Part shown: piece by piece, positions 1 through 12,825 of the stretch
Layout of the letters: every line of letters begins with the position of its first letter
How positions within the stretch are numbered: position 1 is the first letter of the stretch
NCBI GenBank assembly: GCA_028641055.1
Contig: CM054057.1
Coordinates: forward strand, 725,930,484-725,994,483
Origin: Alopecurus myosuroides
Taxonomy: Eukaryota > Streptophyta > Magnoliopsida > Poales > Poaceae
Length of the DNA: 64,000 nt
Direction: 5' to 3'
The notes under the pieces: generated by a model
Seen by the model: the letters and a program-made list of their open reading frames with translations, nothing else
The model's database searches: none
What the model was told of the DNA's origin: nothing
Position numbers and translations under genes: made by a program

Positions 1-120
1 TTGCACATTTAGGTAATCAAGCATTTACTTTCTTAAAGCCCCATTAAAAGTGAAAAAGAAGTAAAATTTTGTAGGTTACCTATTCACCCCCCCTCTAGTT
101 GACCATATTGCACTTTCACA
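1..120 (+). repeat. Probable 3' end of a Copia-type LTR
   Basis: The first 120 bases end in a C-rich tract (CACCCCCCCTCTAG) and then CACTTTCACA. This resembles the closing part of many grass Copia LTRs, which end in CA just before the primer-binding site. What follows at 121 is Gypsy-type sequence and no Met-tRNA primer site is seen, so this would be a solo or 3' LTR inserted into the Gypsy element. The start lies outside the window, so the identification rests on resemblance only. Confidence 0.4.
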
Positions 121-131
121 CGGGGGCTATA

Positions 132-3100
132 TTACTTACACAGTAAGTCCCTAGCGACAGAGGCTAACTCATCCATCAGAAACTGTTCGCGCTCAATCGC
201 CAATTTCTGCTTGGACTTCGCCACATCGGCTATTCCGCGCAAAGCTTTCAGCTTGCGGTCACCCTCCTGGACCCTATCACGAAGACCCGCATAGGTACCA
301 ACAGCGGCAACAAGAGGATTTGCTGGAGCAGCACGTCCACATAAAGGTTCTGCAGCAACCCCAGCGTCCTGGAAGAATACAAGGAAAGAAGTAAGATGCC
401 CTATTCGAAGTATCTCTAGTCGCACATTTGACGAGTGCTCGGGGGCTACTCCCATCGGGAGCAAATATACAACAACAAGAAGCAATTTCCAGAAGAACGT
501 CTCGATTAAAGACAATGAAAATACGGGAATACATCCCAAGGTTCATTACAATCAAGCCGGAAAAGCAAAAGAAAAACAGAAACTAAGAAGCTACAGTGGT
601 GCTCCCACTAGCGGCAGTCGCCCCTCCCTGTAGTCGAGCAAACCACTCAGACAACTTCCGAGCAAGGATGGCGGCTGGCTCGCCAAAACGAGAGAGCTGT
701 ACATTTTTGCCTATGGAAGGGTCGACTGGAAGATCCGAGTAGGCCTCCTCCAAACCGCTGACTCCATGCGCCAGCGCGAACTGGATTGCCGTCTTTGCGC
801 CAGACTCCGACTGGGCGACTGCGTAGGCATCCAGGAGATTGCTCTCCGACAAGATCTTCAACAGGTCGCCTAGCGCGGGTGGGGATGCAGCGTTGGCGAG
901 GAGGCGACCGTGCAGCCGCGTCAACACTTTAGTGGCATTGCCAATCAAGGAGCAAGCTCCTTCGGCATGCCTCTTGAGTTGAGCAAGAGTGTCGGTTAGC
1001 ACGTCTACCCGTCGTATTCCAGGAATCTCCAAAGGAACACCCAGAAGACCTGCAAAGAAAAGAATGTCAAGACTCAGCAAGCTCACCAGGACAGAAGATG
1101 AAACTGCGAGAGCCAAAATTGCTTACCCGCGAGACGCTCAGCAAGAGGACGAAGGAATGTGACAAGGTCAGCATCCGCCTTATTGCTAGCATCCTCCAGG
1201 TTCTTCAAGGCTTTCTTGGCATCCGCAAGCTTTCCTTCAAGATCCTCCGATCGCATGCGGGAAGCTTCAAGGTCTCGTCGAGTGTCCGCCAATTCAGCCT
1301 CCTGAGCTGTTGCCCGATCGGAAATATTATCCTTATCGGCCTTCAAATACTCAAGTTGAGCTGCATAAGTGACATTTGTCTGAAACCAAGAATCGACGAA
1401 AGAATGGAAACAAGAAAAGATGATAAAAACTTAGTTCGAAGGAGCTCGTTCTCGGAGGTGAGTCGACTGCATTCTGCTCGAAGCCTCCTGCACTCAGACT
1501 CAGCAAGAACCGTGCGGCGGCCAATCGCCGCAAGGGAGTCAACAAGCGACTACACAAAAAATACAGAAAAGAATTAGAAGATAAAAATTGGAGCCTGTAC
1601 CCGATTGCAATCAATCGACTACAGCCTCGGGGGCTACTCCCATCGGGAGCACTGTCGTGCACCCGATGAAATCAAGAAGAAGGAAAAGACAGACTTTGAG
1701 CCTGTAGCCGATCGCATGCGATCGACTACAGCCTCGGGGGCTACTCCCATCGGGAGCACTGTCGTGCACCCGATAGCAATTTGAAGACGAGTAACAGAAT
1801 TTACCTGGCCCTTGGCGCGGGAGAGAGGATCTGCGGAGCTATCCGTCACCTCTTTCGAAGCTGAAGCCCCGGCAGCAAAACTAGGAACTCCATGTTCCAT
1901 AGTCGCCGCCTTGGGGGCTACGCTGGGTGAATTCTGGACGGTGCCTGCAGTGGGAACCTCATCCGCAGCTCCTGCCTTACTCTTCCTTTCGGGAGGAAGA
2001 GAGGAGGCGTACCTGCGAGGACTAATGGCTTGCACGCTGCGACAAAAGACAAAGCGTCAACACAGATGCGAAGGAAAAACGTTCGACTAAGAACGAGGAG
2101 AAAAAACTTACTCATCGTCTTCATCCTCATCCAACATATCCGCATTCCAGGCGGTCTGGATAACTGGGAATGAGGAGGAAGGGGCGCATTTGCAGAGGAG
2201 TAGCGTGGATGGGCTCCTTCCCGGGCGACTCTTCCAAGGAGTTGTCCTTAGAAGTGGCCTCATCACCTTCCACCCGACGGCGTTTATAACGATCGCCACC
2301 CGAGTCTCCTGCGTCATCCGAAGAATCTTGGTCGGAGCTCGAAGAAGCGTCGGCAACACTGGTGTCGGCTGGACCTTCCAGGTTACTCGTCAACAACTCC
2401 GAGGCCTCCGCCCCAGATACAGGAGGATAGCAGGTGGCCATGGACAAACTCTATGGAAAACAGAAGAAAGCAAGGAAAAATTCAAGCAAGGGAAAAATTC
2501 ATTCGATTAAAACTCAGAACAAACAAGAAAATAAAAGAAGAGGTGAAGGATAAACTCACCGCGGCTGGCGGAGGCTTCGACGCGTCAAAGGCTGCAACTG
2601 TGCAGTCGGGAAATTTCTCTCCCACCTTCAGGCTAGTGATAGCCGCGATCTTCTTCTCGAACTCGACGTTCGAGAGCTCCTCGCGACTCACTCGGCTAGG
2701 GTCCTCAGAGCCTTGGTACTCCCACATTGTGGAAGGCCTGAGTTGAAGAGGCTAGATCCTGCGCCTGAGGAAGACGGCCGCCATATGCAGTCTGTTTAAT
2801 ACAACCCCAGCACTCTGGTCGCGAAGGGCAGCCACCCTGGCGAGTAGCGGCGCGACAACCCCGGTTTCTTCAATTGACAGCTTGTGCGCCCAGGACCTCC
2901 TCTTCTTCAGAACAGCGAACAGGTGGAATTCATGAGTTCCACCCGAGCTGTTGTCGATGACGTAGAACCATTTTTTTCTCCATCCCTGGGCGGAGTCGAT
3001 GAAGTGCATGTTGAAGTAGCTGGACTCCAATCGAGCTTGGATCCCGAAGCCACCCGTGCGTAACGGCTCACCAGGTTCGGAGTCCACCTGCGATTTCTCG

Positions 3101-3525
3101 CGGAAGATCTGAACCTTGAAGAGACCCTCCAGAGCCCCCAATGTGGGCGAATGCCTAGGAAGCATTCGCAGAACACGATGAAGCACGATATGTGTTGCAC
3201 CGCGTTCGGGGGAAGATCGTGAAGCTGTATGCCATAGACATACAACAACCCGAGAAGAAATGGATGGAGGGGGAAAGAGAGGCTGCGCGACACGTGGTCC
3301 GCAAAGACCACGCGTTCGTTCGCTTGCGGGTTGGGTACCTCCTCCTTCTTGCCGAGGCGCACCCGCTTCTCGGACTCCGCTGGCAGCAGTCCTTCCCGCT
3401 GCATCTCCTTGACGCGTTTTTGCAGTGGTGTTGGGCGACCTCCAGTCACCCGAGCGCGGTGCAGGTTGCACTGAGGCTTCCCCGGATGCGGAAACATCAG
3501 CGCCGCGTTTCTTTCCACCAGCCAT
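132..3525 (-). pseudogene. Decayed antisense extra ORF of a Tat-lineage element ('putative gypsy type transposon' domain, PF04195-like)
   Basis: The minus-strand coding pieces line up in order as one multi-exon gene. It starts near 3525 with MAGGKKRGADVS. The domain core follows as FLLGLLYVYGIQLHDLPPN, ECFLGIRPHWGLW, then in another frame GWRKKWFYVID and FLRRRIQP. After this come an acidic/serine-rich linker (about 2450-2110), a Lys/Ala-rich coiled-coil stretch (about 1346-1100: ADAKKALKNLEDASNKAD) and a C-terminal part (about 1050-585) ending AASGSTTVAS. A further coiled-coil piece lies at 370-132. At least two frame changes between 3400 and 2900 separate parts of the core, so this copy is not expressed intact. 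The function of the family is unknown; it is found only in LTR elements. Exon borders are approximate. Confidence 0.65.
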
Positions 3526-4718
3526 GGCTGACAGCACGAGCTTGAGGAGAGGAAGAAGATGGGCGCGAAGAAGAAGATGGATTGGAGACGAAGGCTGGGA
3601 AGGTTTTACTACAGCGCAAACACCCGTACTTATACACGGAGCGAATCAATCCTGACCACTCGATGCACCACGTGTTGCTCATCGCTACCACCACGTGTGA
3701 AGATGAAACGAAGGGGCGGTGAACGCTGTTTCCTGCCACGATCTCAACAGAAGATCGTGCGCATTTACTGCACGGTTTGCGTGAAAACCGGGAACGACGT
3801 CTCGTTTCCCGGTCAAAAAGCTGACCAGGTGGGCCAGCCCTATCTGCTCGCACTCTGTCACGTCCCATCGGGAGGAGAAAAGTGCGCCATGATGTCATAG
3901 CGCGCATCATCAAGACAAAGAAGTTTCGAATGGAAAGTTCAAACACAAAAATAACTTCGTATGAACAAAATTCCTTCGAATAGAAACAATTCTTTCATAA
4001 GCAAAGAAACAAAAATTTCTTTAAACAAGAGAAAGATACCCTACACACGAAAACTCTTTCGTATGGGTGCAGCATCCCAAACATGAAAACTCTTTCATAT
4101 GGGCACAAAATTCCTAACACGAAAACTCTTTCGTATAGATTTACTAACTCAAACAATTATTCGAGTAGGCAGAACCTACCTTTCTTTTCACTCATATGAT
4201 ATTCACACATCATAAAAACCTGGATTGTTCAGCCGACTAGGCACATCCGGATGACGTATTCTTCGAATATGAAGGTAAGACCCGAAAGATCTCTCTTGAG
4301 GGCCTGGAATCGCACTCAAAAGCTGCGTCCTCCGGTATGATTCCGTGTCAACAACACGAAGAAAAATCCTAGCGGACGCGCCAGGTACCCCCATAGGTTA
4401 AGTTCGATTCGATAAGACCGCAACGGCCCAGTCGCAACAATCACCTTATCGGGTTCGAGTCGGAGGTCTCGAATCTGTGTAGGTCAGGACTGTTTTTGCC
4501 CTAGTCGCAATTAATTGGCCCTGATCTCTCGGGAGAGCCAAGCTACTGTACCACATCCTCCTGCGATAAAAGCCATACGAACAGGCACTTGTATTGCTCG
4601 ATACTCGAGTATGAAAACTCATTATACAGGGTACACGCCCTCTAAGACAGTGAACAGGAAAGGAAGACAAAGATTTGACCGTCTACTCGACTGGAAAAAG
4701 CTCACTCGAGCAAACGCT
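3526..4718. other. Non-coding stretch before the 3' LTR
   Basis: No credible gene. The first part is the likely promoter/leader side of the antisense gene. The only clear structure is the short tandem repeat at 4046-4137. Direct or inverted copies of TTCGAAT/ATTCGAA-like words are scattered through 3930-4270. Confidence 0.5.
4046..4137. repeat. Short tandem repeat, three units of about 36 bp
   Basis: Three units starting near 4046, 4082 and 4118 each contain GAAAACTCTTTCRTATGG or a close variant. CGAAA and TTTCG can pair within a unit. No known family recognised. Confidence 0.6.
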
Positions 4719-4728
4719 CGGGGGCTAC

Positions 4729-5186
4729 TGACACCCCATCTCAGGCCCAAGGTTAAAGCCCAAGAAGAGGAGCCTTTGGAATATTCAAGAAGGCCCACGT
4801 GAAGCCCACCCGCACTGTCTTGCGGGTTAAGTTTGGAAACTTGTAACCGACCTAGGGTTAGAGTTTGAGTCCTCTCCGGGTAAGGTTTGAGACCTGGCCA
4901 CCTATATAAGGCCAGGAGAGCCACCGAGAGAGGACCAAGCAACACCTCACCATCGAAACCTTGAACTCGAGACCTTACTCTCGATTCGAGTACCACCATT
5001 GTAACCGATCTTTTCATCAATACAGATCGACAAGAGGCAGGAGTAAGTGTTTTACCTCTACGAGGGCCCCGAACCTGGGTAAATCTCGCCCCCTGTCTAG
5101 CCGACGATTCCACCAGCGCTCATGGGTTCTCCTATTCGAAACCCGATGGGTTCACCTAAGGGATTTGTAGAGTCAGAGATTCGACA
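4729..5186 (+). repeat. LTR (3') of the Tat-lineage Gypsy element
   Basis: A 458-bp LTR starting TGACACCCC just after the G-rich tract CTCGGGGGCTAC and ending GATTCGACA. TG...CA ends, a preceding purine/G-rich tract and an internal TATA box agree. The five bases after the end (ATGAC) already match the 358-bp satellite monomer and would be the target duplication. The partner LTR lies outside the window, so the duplication cannot be confirmed here. Confidence 0.7.
4903..4910 (+). promoter_or_regulatory. TATA box of the LTR promoter
   Basis: TATATAAG in the sequence CACCTATATAAGGCC inside the LTR, on the plus strand. The position and orientation fit the start of the retroelement RNA and confirm that the element runs left to right. 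Confidence 0.55.
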
Positions 5187-8100
5187 ATGACTACATAGAA
5201 CCTTAAACTCACGGATCTGAGGGAACTGGGGGAATCTATCCAAGAGGTAAGACCTAAAATTGTCTTGGGTATTACTTGGGCCTAACATAACACAACCAAG
5301 CAATTGGTTTCACTTTTCTACCCCCTTCCGGCTCACGTAGAGCGGCTAGAACGACAGTTCCATCTTTTTCCTAGTGGGGTTGTGGTTTCTCTGGAGAGGG
5401 GGCTCCGAGTCGTCTGAATGCCACCAAATCCCATGGTATGCCATACAATGTGTGTTAGAGTGTGGCATGGGTCTTGTATGCCCAAGATTCCTTCGATCTC
5501 TCTGTGTTAGGGCTTCACCAGCGTCAGATTCTCTATAGCGGGTTCCAGGACTACTTAGACCCCGAAACTCCCGGATCTGACGAAACTGGGGGAATCTTGC
5601 AAAGAGGTGGGCCCTACCATTTTCTTGGGTTTTCCTTGGGCATAACCTAATACAACCAAGCAGGTGGTTCCACTTTTCTACCCCCCTTCCGCCTAACGTA
5701 GAAAGGCCAGAACGACAGTTCCGCCTTTTTCCCCAGCGGGGCTATGGTTTCTTCGGAGAGGGGCCTCCAGATCGTATCAATGCCACCAAATCCCATGGTA
5801 TTTAATACCATGTGTGTTATAGTGTGTCATGCATCTTGTATGTCCAACATTCCCTCCCTCTCTGTGTTAGGGCTTCACCGACGTCGGATTCTCTCTAGCG
5901 GGTTCGAGGACTACTCACAGCATGAAACTCCCGGAACTGACGGAACTCGAGGAATCTTGCCAAGAGGTGGGCCCTACCATTATATTGGGTGTTCCTTGGG
6001 CCTAACCTAATCCAACCAAGTAGTTTTTCCCACTTTGTACCCCCTTCCGGTTAACGTAGAGGGGCCAGAACGGCAGTTCCGTCTTTTTTCCAACGGGGGT
6101 ATGGTTTCTTTGGAGGGGGGCTCCTGATCGTCTGAATTGCACCAAATCCCATGGTATGCCATACCATGTGTGTTAGAGTGTGGAATGGGTCTTGTATTCC
6201 CAAGATTCCCTTGCTCTCTCTGTGTTAGGCTTCACGGGCGTCTGATTCTCTCTCGCGGGTTCCAGGACTACTTAGAGCCCGAAACTCCCGAATCTGACGG
6301 AACTGGGAGAATCTTGCCAAGAGGTGGGACCAAAAACTTTCTTGGGTGTTCCTTGGGCCTAACCTAATACAAACAAGAAGTTGGTTCCACTTTGCTACCC
6401 CCCTTCCGGCTAACATAGAGGGGCCAGAACGGTAGTTCCGTCTTTTTTCCGACGTGGCTATGGTTTCTCTGGAGAGGGGGCTCCAGATCATCTGAATTGC
6501 CCCAAATCCCATGGTATGAAATAACATGTGTGTTAGAGTGTGGAATGGTTCTTTTATTCCCAAGATTCCTTCGATCTCTCTCTGTTAGGGCTTCACCAGT
6601 GTCAGATTATCTCTGGCGGGTTCCAGGAATACTTAGAGCCCGAAACTCCCGAATCTGACGGAACTGGAGGAATCTTGCCAAGAGGTGGGCCCTACCATTT
6701 TATTGGGTGTTCCTTGGGCCAAAACTAATATAAACAAGCAGTTTGTTCCACTTTGCTACCCCCTTCCGCCTAACGTAGAGGGGCTAGAACGGCAGATCCG
6801 TCTTTTTCCTCAACGGGGCTATGGTTTCTCCGGAGAGGGTCCTCCAGATCGTCTCAATGCCACCAAATACACCATGGTACTCCATACCATGTGTGTTATA
6901 ATGTGTCATGAGTCTTGATGCCAAAGATTCCTTCTCTCTCTCTCTATTAGGGCTTTACCGACGCTGGATTTTCTCTGGCGGGTTCCATGACTACTTGGAG
7001 CCCGAAACTCCCGGAACTGACGGAACTCGGGGAATCTTGCCAAGAGGTTGGACCTACCATTTTATTGGGTGTTCCTTGGGCCTAACCTAATTTAACCAAG
7101 CAGTTGGTTCCACTTTGCTACCCCCTTCGGGCTAACGTAGATGGGCCAGAACGGCAGTTCCGTCTTTTTCCCAACGGGGCTATGGTTTCTTTGGAGAGGG
7201 GGCTCCGGATCGTCTGAATTGCACCAAATCCCTGGTATTACATACCATGTGTGTTAGAGTGTGGAATGGGTCTTTTATGCCCAAGATTCCCTCGCTGTCT
7301 CTATGTTAGGGCTTCACCGACGTCAGATTCTCTCTGGCGGGTTCGAGGACTACTTAGAGCCAGAAACTCCCGGATCTGACGGAACTGGAGGAATCTTGCC
7401 AAGAGGTGGGACCTACCATTTTCTTGGGTGTTACTTTGGCCAAACCTAATACAACCAAGCAGTTGTTCCACTTTGCTACCCACTTTCGGCTAACGTAGAG
7501 GGGCCAGAATGGTAGTTCTGTCTTTTTCCCAACATGGCTATTGTTTCTCTGGAAAGGGGGCTCCGGATCGTGTGAATTGCACCAAATCACATGGTATGCC
7601 ATACCATGTGTGTTAGTGTGTGGCATGGGTCTTGCATTCCCAAGATTACCTCGCTCTCTCTGTGTTAGGGCTTCACCGGCGTCAGATTCTCTCTGGCGGG
7701 TTCCAGGACTACTTAGAGCCCGAAACTCCCGGATGTGAAGGAACTGTGGGAATCTTACTAAGAGGTGGGACCTACCATTTTATTGGGTGTTACTTGGGCC
7801 TAAAAAAAAGCAACTAGTTCTACTTTGCACCCCCTTTCGGCTCATGTAGAGGAGCCAAATCAGCAGTTCCGTCCTTTTTCTCCAACAGGCCTAGGGTTTC
7901 TCCGGAGAGGGGCGGCTCTGGAGCGTCTGAATCCCAACCAAGGCTAGGTTATGCCATACCATGTGTGTTAGAGTGTGGAGTGTGTATTCGATGCTAAAGA
8001 CTTCCTCGCTCTCTGTGTTAGGGTTTCATCGGCGTCAGATTCTCTCTAGCGGGTTCCACAACTACTTAGAACCTTAAACTCACAGATCTGATGGAACTGG

Positions 8101-10550
8101 GGGAATCTATCCAAGAGGTAGGACCTAGCATTGTCTTGGGTGTTATTTTGTCAAAACATAACACAACCAAGCAATTGGTTCCGCTTTGCTACCCCCTTCC
8201 AGCTCACGTAGAGGGGCCAGAACGGCAGTTCCGTCTTTTCCAAGTGGGGCTATGGTTTCTCTGGAGAGGGGGCTCTGGATCGTCTGAATGCCACCAAATC
8301 CCATGGTATGCTATACCATGTGTGTTAGAGTGTGGCATGGGACTTTTATGCCCAATATTCCCTCTCTCTCTATGTTAGGGCTTCACCGGCGTCAGATTCT
8401 CTGGCGGGTTCGAGGACTACTTAGAGCCCGAAACTCCCGGATCTGACGGAACTGGGGGAATATTTCCAAGAGGTGGGCCCTACCATTTTCTTTGGTGTTC
8501 CTTGGGCCTAACATAATACAACCAAGCAGTTGGTTCCACTTGCTACCCCCTTCCTCTTAACGTAGAGGGGCCAGAACGTCAGTTCCATCTTTTTCCCCAG
8601 CGGGGCTATGGTTTCTCCGGAGAGGGGTCTCCAGATCGTCTCAATGCCACCAAATCCCATGGTATGTCATACCATGTGTGTTATAGTGTGTCATGGGTCT
8701 TGGATGCCCAAGATTCCCTCTCTCTCTGTGTTGGGCTTCACCGGCGTCGGAATCTCTCTTGCGGGTTCCAGGACTACTTAGATCCCGAACTTCCGAAACT
8801 GAAGGAACCCGGGGAATCTTGCCAACAGGTGGGACCAACCATTGTATTGGGTGATCCTTGGGCCTAACCTAATACAAAAAAGCAATTGGTTCCACTTTGC
8901 TACCCCTTTCCAGCTCACGTAGAGGGGCCAAAACGGCAGTTCCGTCTTTTTCCACATCGGGGCTATGGTTTCTCCGAAGAGGGGGCTCCGGATCGTCTGA
9001 ATGCCACCGAATCCCAAGTTATGCCACACCATGTGTGTTAGATTGTTTGATAGGTCTAAGATGGCAAACATTCCCTTGCTCTCTATGTTAGGGCTTCACC
9101 GGTGTCGGATTCTCTCTGCGGGTTCTAGGATTACTTAGAGCTCGAAACACCCGGTACTGGCGGAACTGGGGGAATCTTGCCAAATGGTGGGACCAACCAT
9201 TGTATTGGGTTTTCCTTGGGCCTAACCTAACACAACCAATCAATTGGTTCCACTTTGCTACCCCCTTCCGGCTCACGTCGAGGGGCCAGAACGACAGTTC
9301 CGTCTTTTTCCCCATCGGGGCTATGGTTTCTCCAGGGAGGGGGCTACGGATCGTATGAATGCCACCAAATCCCATGGTATGCCATATAATGTGTGTTATA
9401 GTGTGTCATGGGTCTTGGATTCCCAAGATTCCCTCGCTCCCAGTGTTAAGGATTCACCGGCGTCGGATTCTCTCTCGCGAGTTCGTGGACTACTTAGAGC
9501 CCGAAACTCCCGGATCTGACGGAACTGGGGGAATCTTGCAAAGAGGTAGGACATACCATTGTCTTAGGTGTTCATTGGGCCTAACCTAACACAATAAAGC
9601 AATTGGTTCCACTTTGCTACCCCCTCCGGCTCACGTAGAGGGGCCAGAACGGCAATTTCGTCTTTTCCCCAACGGGGCTATGGTTTCTCTGGAGAGGGGG
9701 CTCCGGATCATCTGAATGCCACGATATCCCAGCGTATGCCATACCATGTGTGTTAGAGTGTGTCATGGGTCTTGGATTCCCAATATTCCCTCGCTCTCTG
9801 TGTTAGGGCGCGCTTCACCGGCGTCATATTCTCTGCATGTTCGAGGACTACTTAGAGCATGAAACTCCCGGATCTGACGGAACTGCGGAAATCTTGCCAA
9901 GAGGTGGGCGCTACCATTGTCTTGGGTGTTCCTTGGACCTAACTTAACAAAACCAACAAACTGGTTCCAATTTTCTACCCCCTTCCGAGTCACATAGAGG
10001 GGCCAGAATGTCAGTTCTGTCTTTTCCCCCATCGGGGCTATGGTTTCTCCGGAGGGGGGCTCCGAATCGTCAGAATGGCACAAAATCTCATGGTATGCCA
10101 TACCGTGTGTGTTAGAGTTTGGCATGGGTCTTGTACGTCCAAGATTCCCTCTCTTTATTATGGCTTCACTGGCGTCAGATTTTCTCTAGCGGGTTCCAGT
10201 ACTATATTGAGAGCCCGAAATTCCCGGATATGACAGAACGGGGGAAATATTGCCAGGAAGTGGGACCTACCAATGTCTTGGGTGTTCCTTGGTCCTAACC
10301 TAACACAACAAAGCAATTAGTTCCACTTGGCTACCCCTTGCGTCTCATGTAGAGGGTCCAGAACGACAGTTCCGTCCTTTTTCTCCTGCGGGCTTAGGGT
10401 TTCTCCGGATAGGGGCTCAAGAGCGTCTAATCCCGCTCAAGCCTAGGGTATGCCATACCATGTGTGTTAGAGTGTGGAATGGTACAACAAATCAATGTTT
10501 GGCAAGTGGGGGCTTTGGAGTGTCAGAATCCTACGTAATCCATGGTGGAG
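5187..10550. repeat. Satellite-like tandem array A, about 15 monomers of about 358 bp
   Basis: A marker word (CATGGTATG or variant) recurs at 5432, 5794, 6150, 6510, 6873, 7232, 7590, 7944, 8302, 8658, 9015, 9373, 9730, 10089 and 10444. The spacing is 354-363 bp, mean about 358. Each monomer also contains TTCACCGGCGTC, GAAACTCCCGG, AATCTTGCCAAGAGG, CCTTGGGCCTAACC and GGGGCCAGAACGGCAGTTCC in the same order. Monomers differ by many substitutions and small indels, so the array is not young. Many monomers are open in one frame for 60-90 codons (for example ...GGFQDYLEPETPG...), which I take as chance. The left edge is cut by the LTR at 5186; the right edge fades into degenerate monomer sequence by about 10,550. 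I cannot name the family. Confidence 0.9.
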
Positions 10551-12378
10551 CCCTAAAAATATACTTATAAATGTGTGGTGATAGGTGGGGAGGGCCAATA
10601 TCCTACTCATAGGTGTGACCAGTTTCACTGACATCACATAGGAAGGTTATTCATTACCTAGGGGGGAACCATCTATGCTCCCCTTCAGAACCAAGCAAAA
10701 AAGAACAGTGGTCTACCCCTTCCGACACCGGTGATAGGTGTAGACAAAAAAGTTGACTAGCATCCAACAGCTAGCAAATTTTAAGCCACCTATCAACATG
10801 TAGTAGTATTCCACATAATTGACACTTTGCAGCATTTTAGGTCAAATACTTTCAGGATTTCTTCACAATCTTTAGTACTAAATAATTGCATAAATGCTCA
10901 ATTTTTGTAAGAAACCCATCAGCATCGGACGGCTAGCAAAGTTTCCCGCGGTTCCGCCAAAATTTCGCGTCGCTCCGAAAAATTCGCGCCAGGACATCCC
11001 GCCCAATTTTTTTCGTGCAAGGATATTTTACTTCTCAGCCCTCCCGCATGCAACTGTCAACCTTTAGCCTAGATGGAATTTATGTAATCGTTCCGAAACC
11101 CTGCCTTATCCCCTCGATCGGCCCTCTTGCCGAAAGAGAAAGTCACTACTTCGAAATATCCACTCACCCTTGTCCTCCCAAAACAGATCCTCTATTCCCC
11201 CGGTCTCACACCTCGCCGTATAGCTCGCTTGCCAGAACACCCTCGTCACCGTCGAGATCGCCTTCCAGATCTGCCTCATCACCGGCCTTTTCGCCATCCA
11301 GATCCGCCACCTCGCCGTTGTGCTCGCTGTCTGCCACATCGTCTCCAATCTCGCTGTACGTTATCTTCCACCTCGCCGCCGTACTCGCCGGTCAGCCACC
11401 TCGATGCCGTGTTTGCCGGTCAGCCACCTCGCCACCGACCTCGTTGTACGTCCAGATCTGCCACCTCGTCTCCAACCTCGCCGCAACATCATCGTCAATG
11501 TCTGCAAGCATGCTGAAACGAGTGAAGATTGAAGGCGAGAAATGCAGCAAGACAGAAGGCCCTAAAGCCGCATGCAACTATTCTTTTTAAATTGCTTGTC
11601 TATTTAATTGTATGTTTGATGCTTCCTTATTATCCTTCTTATGTTCGATGCAGTTAATCTTTCTAAATTGGTTGTCTGTTTAATCGTATGTTCGATGCTT
11701 CATTATTATCCTAATTATACTGCTAATGTTTGATGCAATAAATCTCTCTAAACGGTTTCTTGTAACGGAAATAGGAAGGGGGGCCTTCTTGCTTGGTAAA
11801 ACTTTACTCATTTGCAGCAATCTAGATTTTATACTACGTATTAGGTTTAAGGTCACTTTGCTTGTGATCCTATCAGTCTTAGTTAGGATAAGAATTTGTA
11901 TTACTTGCACTGAACTGTTCTTACAAGATGAGTTCCTTAATTTTTTATGCTGTATTAGGTTCTTATGAAGTGTTATATTTGTAGTTTACTTTGAGTTCTT
12001 TATTCATGTTGGGATCGCCACTACACCCCATTGAAGAAGAGCGTGCCAGATCTATCATGGCAAACAATGCAAAGATGCATGAACTGGGCGTAAAGCATCA
12101 AGTTTTCTTTCATGTCCTACTGTACCCTCCCCCCTCCCAAAAGACCAAGAAGCAAGACTCTGGATCTCAGTACATGCCTGTGTATGATGTTGAAGAGGAA
12201 TCAGATGCCACTGAAGGATACTTGTCATATCAATCACTATCCAGCGTGGACAATGAGCTGTGGGTTATTCCCTAACCCGGTAGCTCAACATTCTTTCATG
12301 ATATCACAACAACTAGGGTGCAGCTTTCTTATCTTGTGTTGAACTGTTTGATCAATGTAGCACCATATATTTTGTGCT

Positions 12379-12690
12379 ACTTCCTCTATTCCATACTATA
12401 AGATGTTTTGGAAAGCTAATTAAGGTCATGAAATCCTCTTATAGTAATTAAGGCTGCCGTTGTCATTTCAACATGGTTTCCATCTATCTTCCTCACATGC
12501 TTGGCACCTGCTATTCCATATATGCTTCTTATCTGCTAGTTCATTACACACACAGTTGGTTGATTATAATCTGCTACTCCCTCTGTTCCTAAATATAAGA
12601 TGTTTTAGCCTTTTTCTACATTCATATACATCTACATGTATCTACACATCTTCTATTGTATATGTTCACTCATATTAGTAAGTAGTTTTC
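12379..12690. mobile_element. Two half Stowaway-like elements
   Basis: CTTCCTCTATTCCATACTAT followed by AAGATGTTTTGG (12,379-12,410) and CTCCCTCTGTTCCTAAATAT followed by AAGATGTTTTAG (12,574-12,605) match the left inverted repeat of Stowaway (Tc1/Mariner) miniature elements. No matching right ends are present, so both are truncated. Confidence 0.55.
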
Positions 12691-12825
12691 ATCTATTTTT
12701 TTACATGCTTGTCATCTGCTATTTTCATCTATCTTCCTCACATGCTTGACACATGCTATTTCATCTATGCTTCTTATCTGCTAGTTCATTACACACACCG
12801 TTGTTTGACTATAATCTTCTAGTTT
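12470..12825 (+). repeat. Local direct duplication, about 100-bp copies
   Basis: The segment at about 12,480-12,575 (ATCTTCCTCACATGCTTG ... CTTCTTATCTGCTAGTTCAT ... ATTATAATCTGCTA) recurs at about 12,726-12,825. The intervening DNA holds the second half Stowaway element. Confidence 0.6.

Larger units (their letters stand above)
121..5186 (+). mobile_element. 3' part of a Tat-lineage (RIRE2/Retand-like) Gypsy LTR retrotransposon
   Basis: The right end of a Gypsy element: a multi-exon gene on the minus strand (132-3525), about 1.2 kb of non-coding DNA, a purine/G-rich tract (4719-4728) and an LTR (4729-5186). An extra gene in antisense orientation between pol and the 3' LTR is a known feature of Tat-lineage elements of grasses. 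Gag, protease, reverse transcriptase and integrase would lie left of the window. The LTR abuts the 358-bp tandem array exactly, so the element inserted into that array. Confidence 0.7.

Noticed and set aside
5462..10125. Many 60-120-codon open stretches within the 358-bp array
   Set aside because: They recur with the monomer, lack start context, and similar lengths appear on both strands.
11015..11590. 191-residue Ser/Arg/Pro-rich open stretch
   Set aside because: Built from repeated CACCTCGCC-like words; no domain, and overlapping frames are also open.
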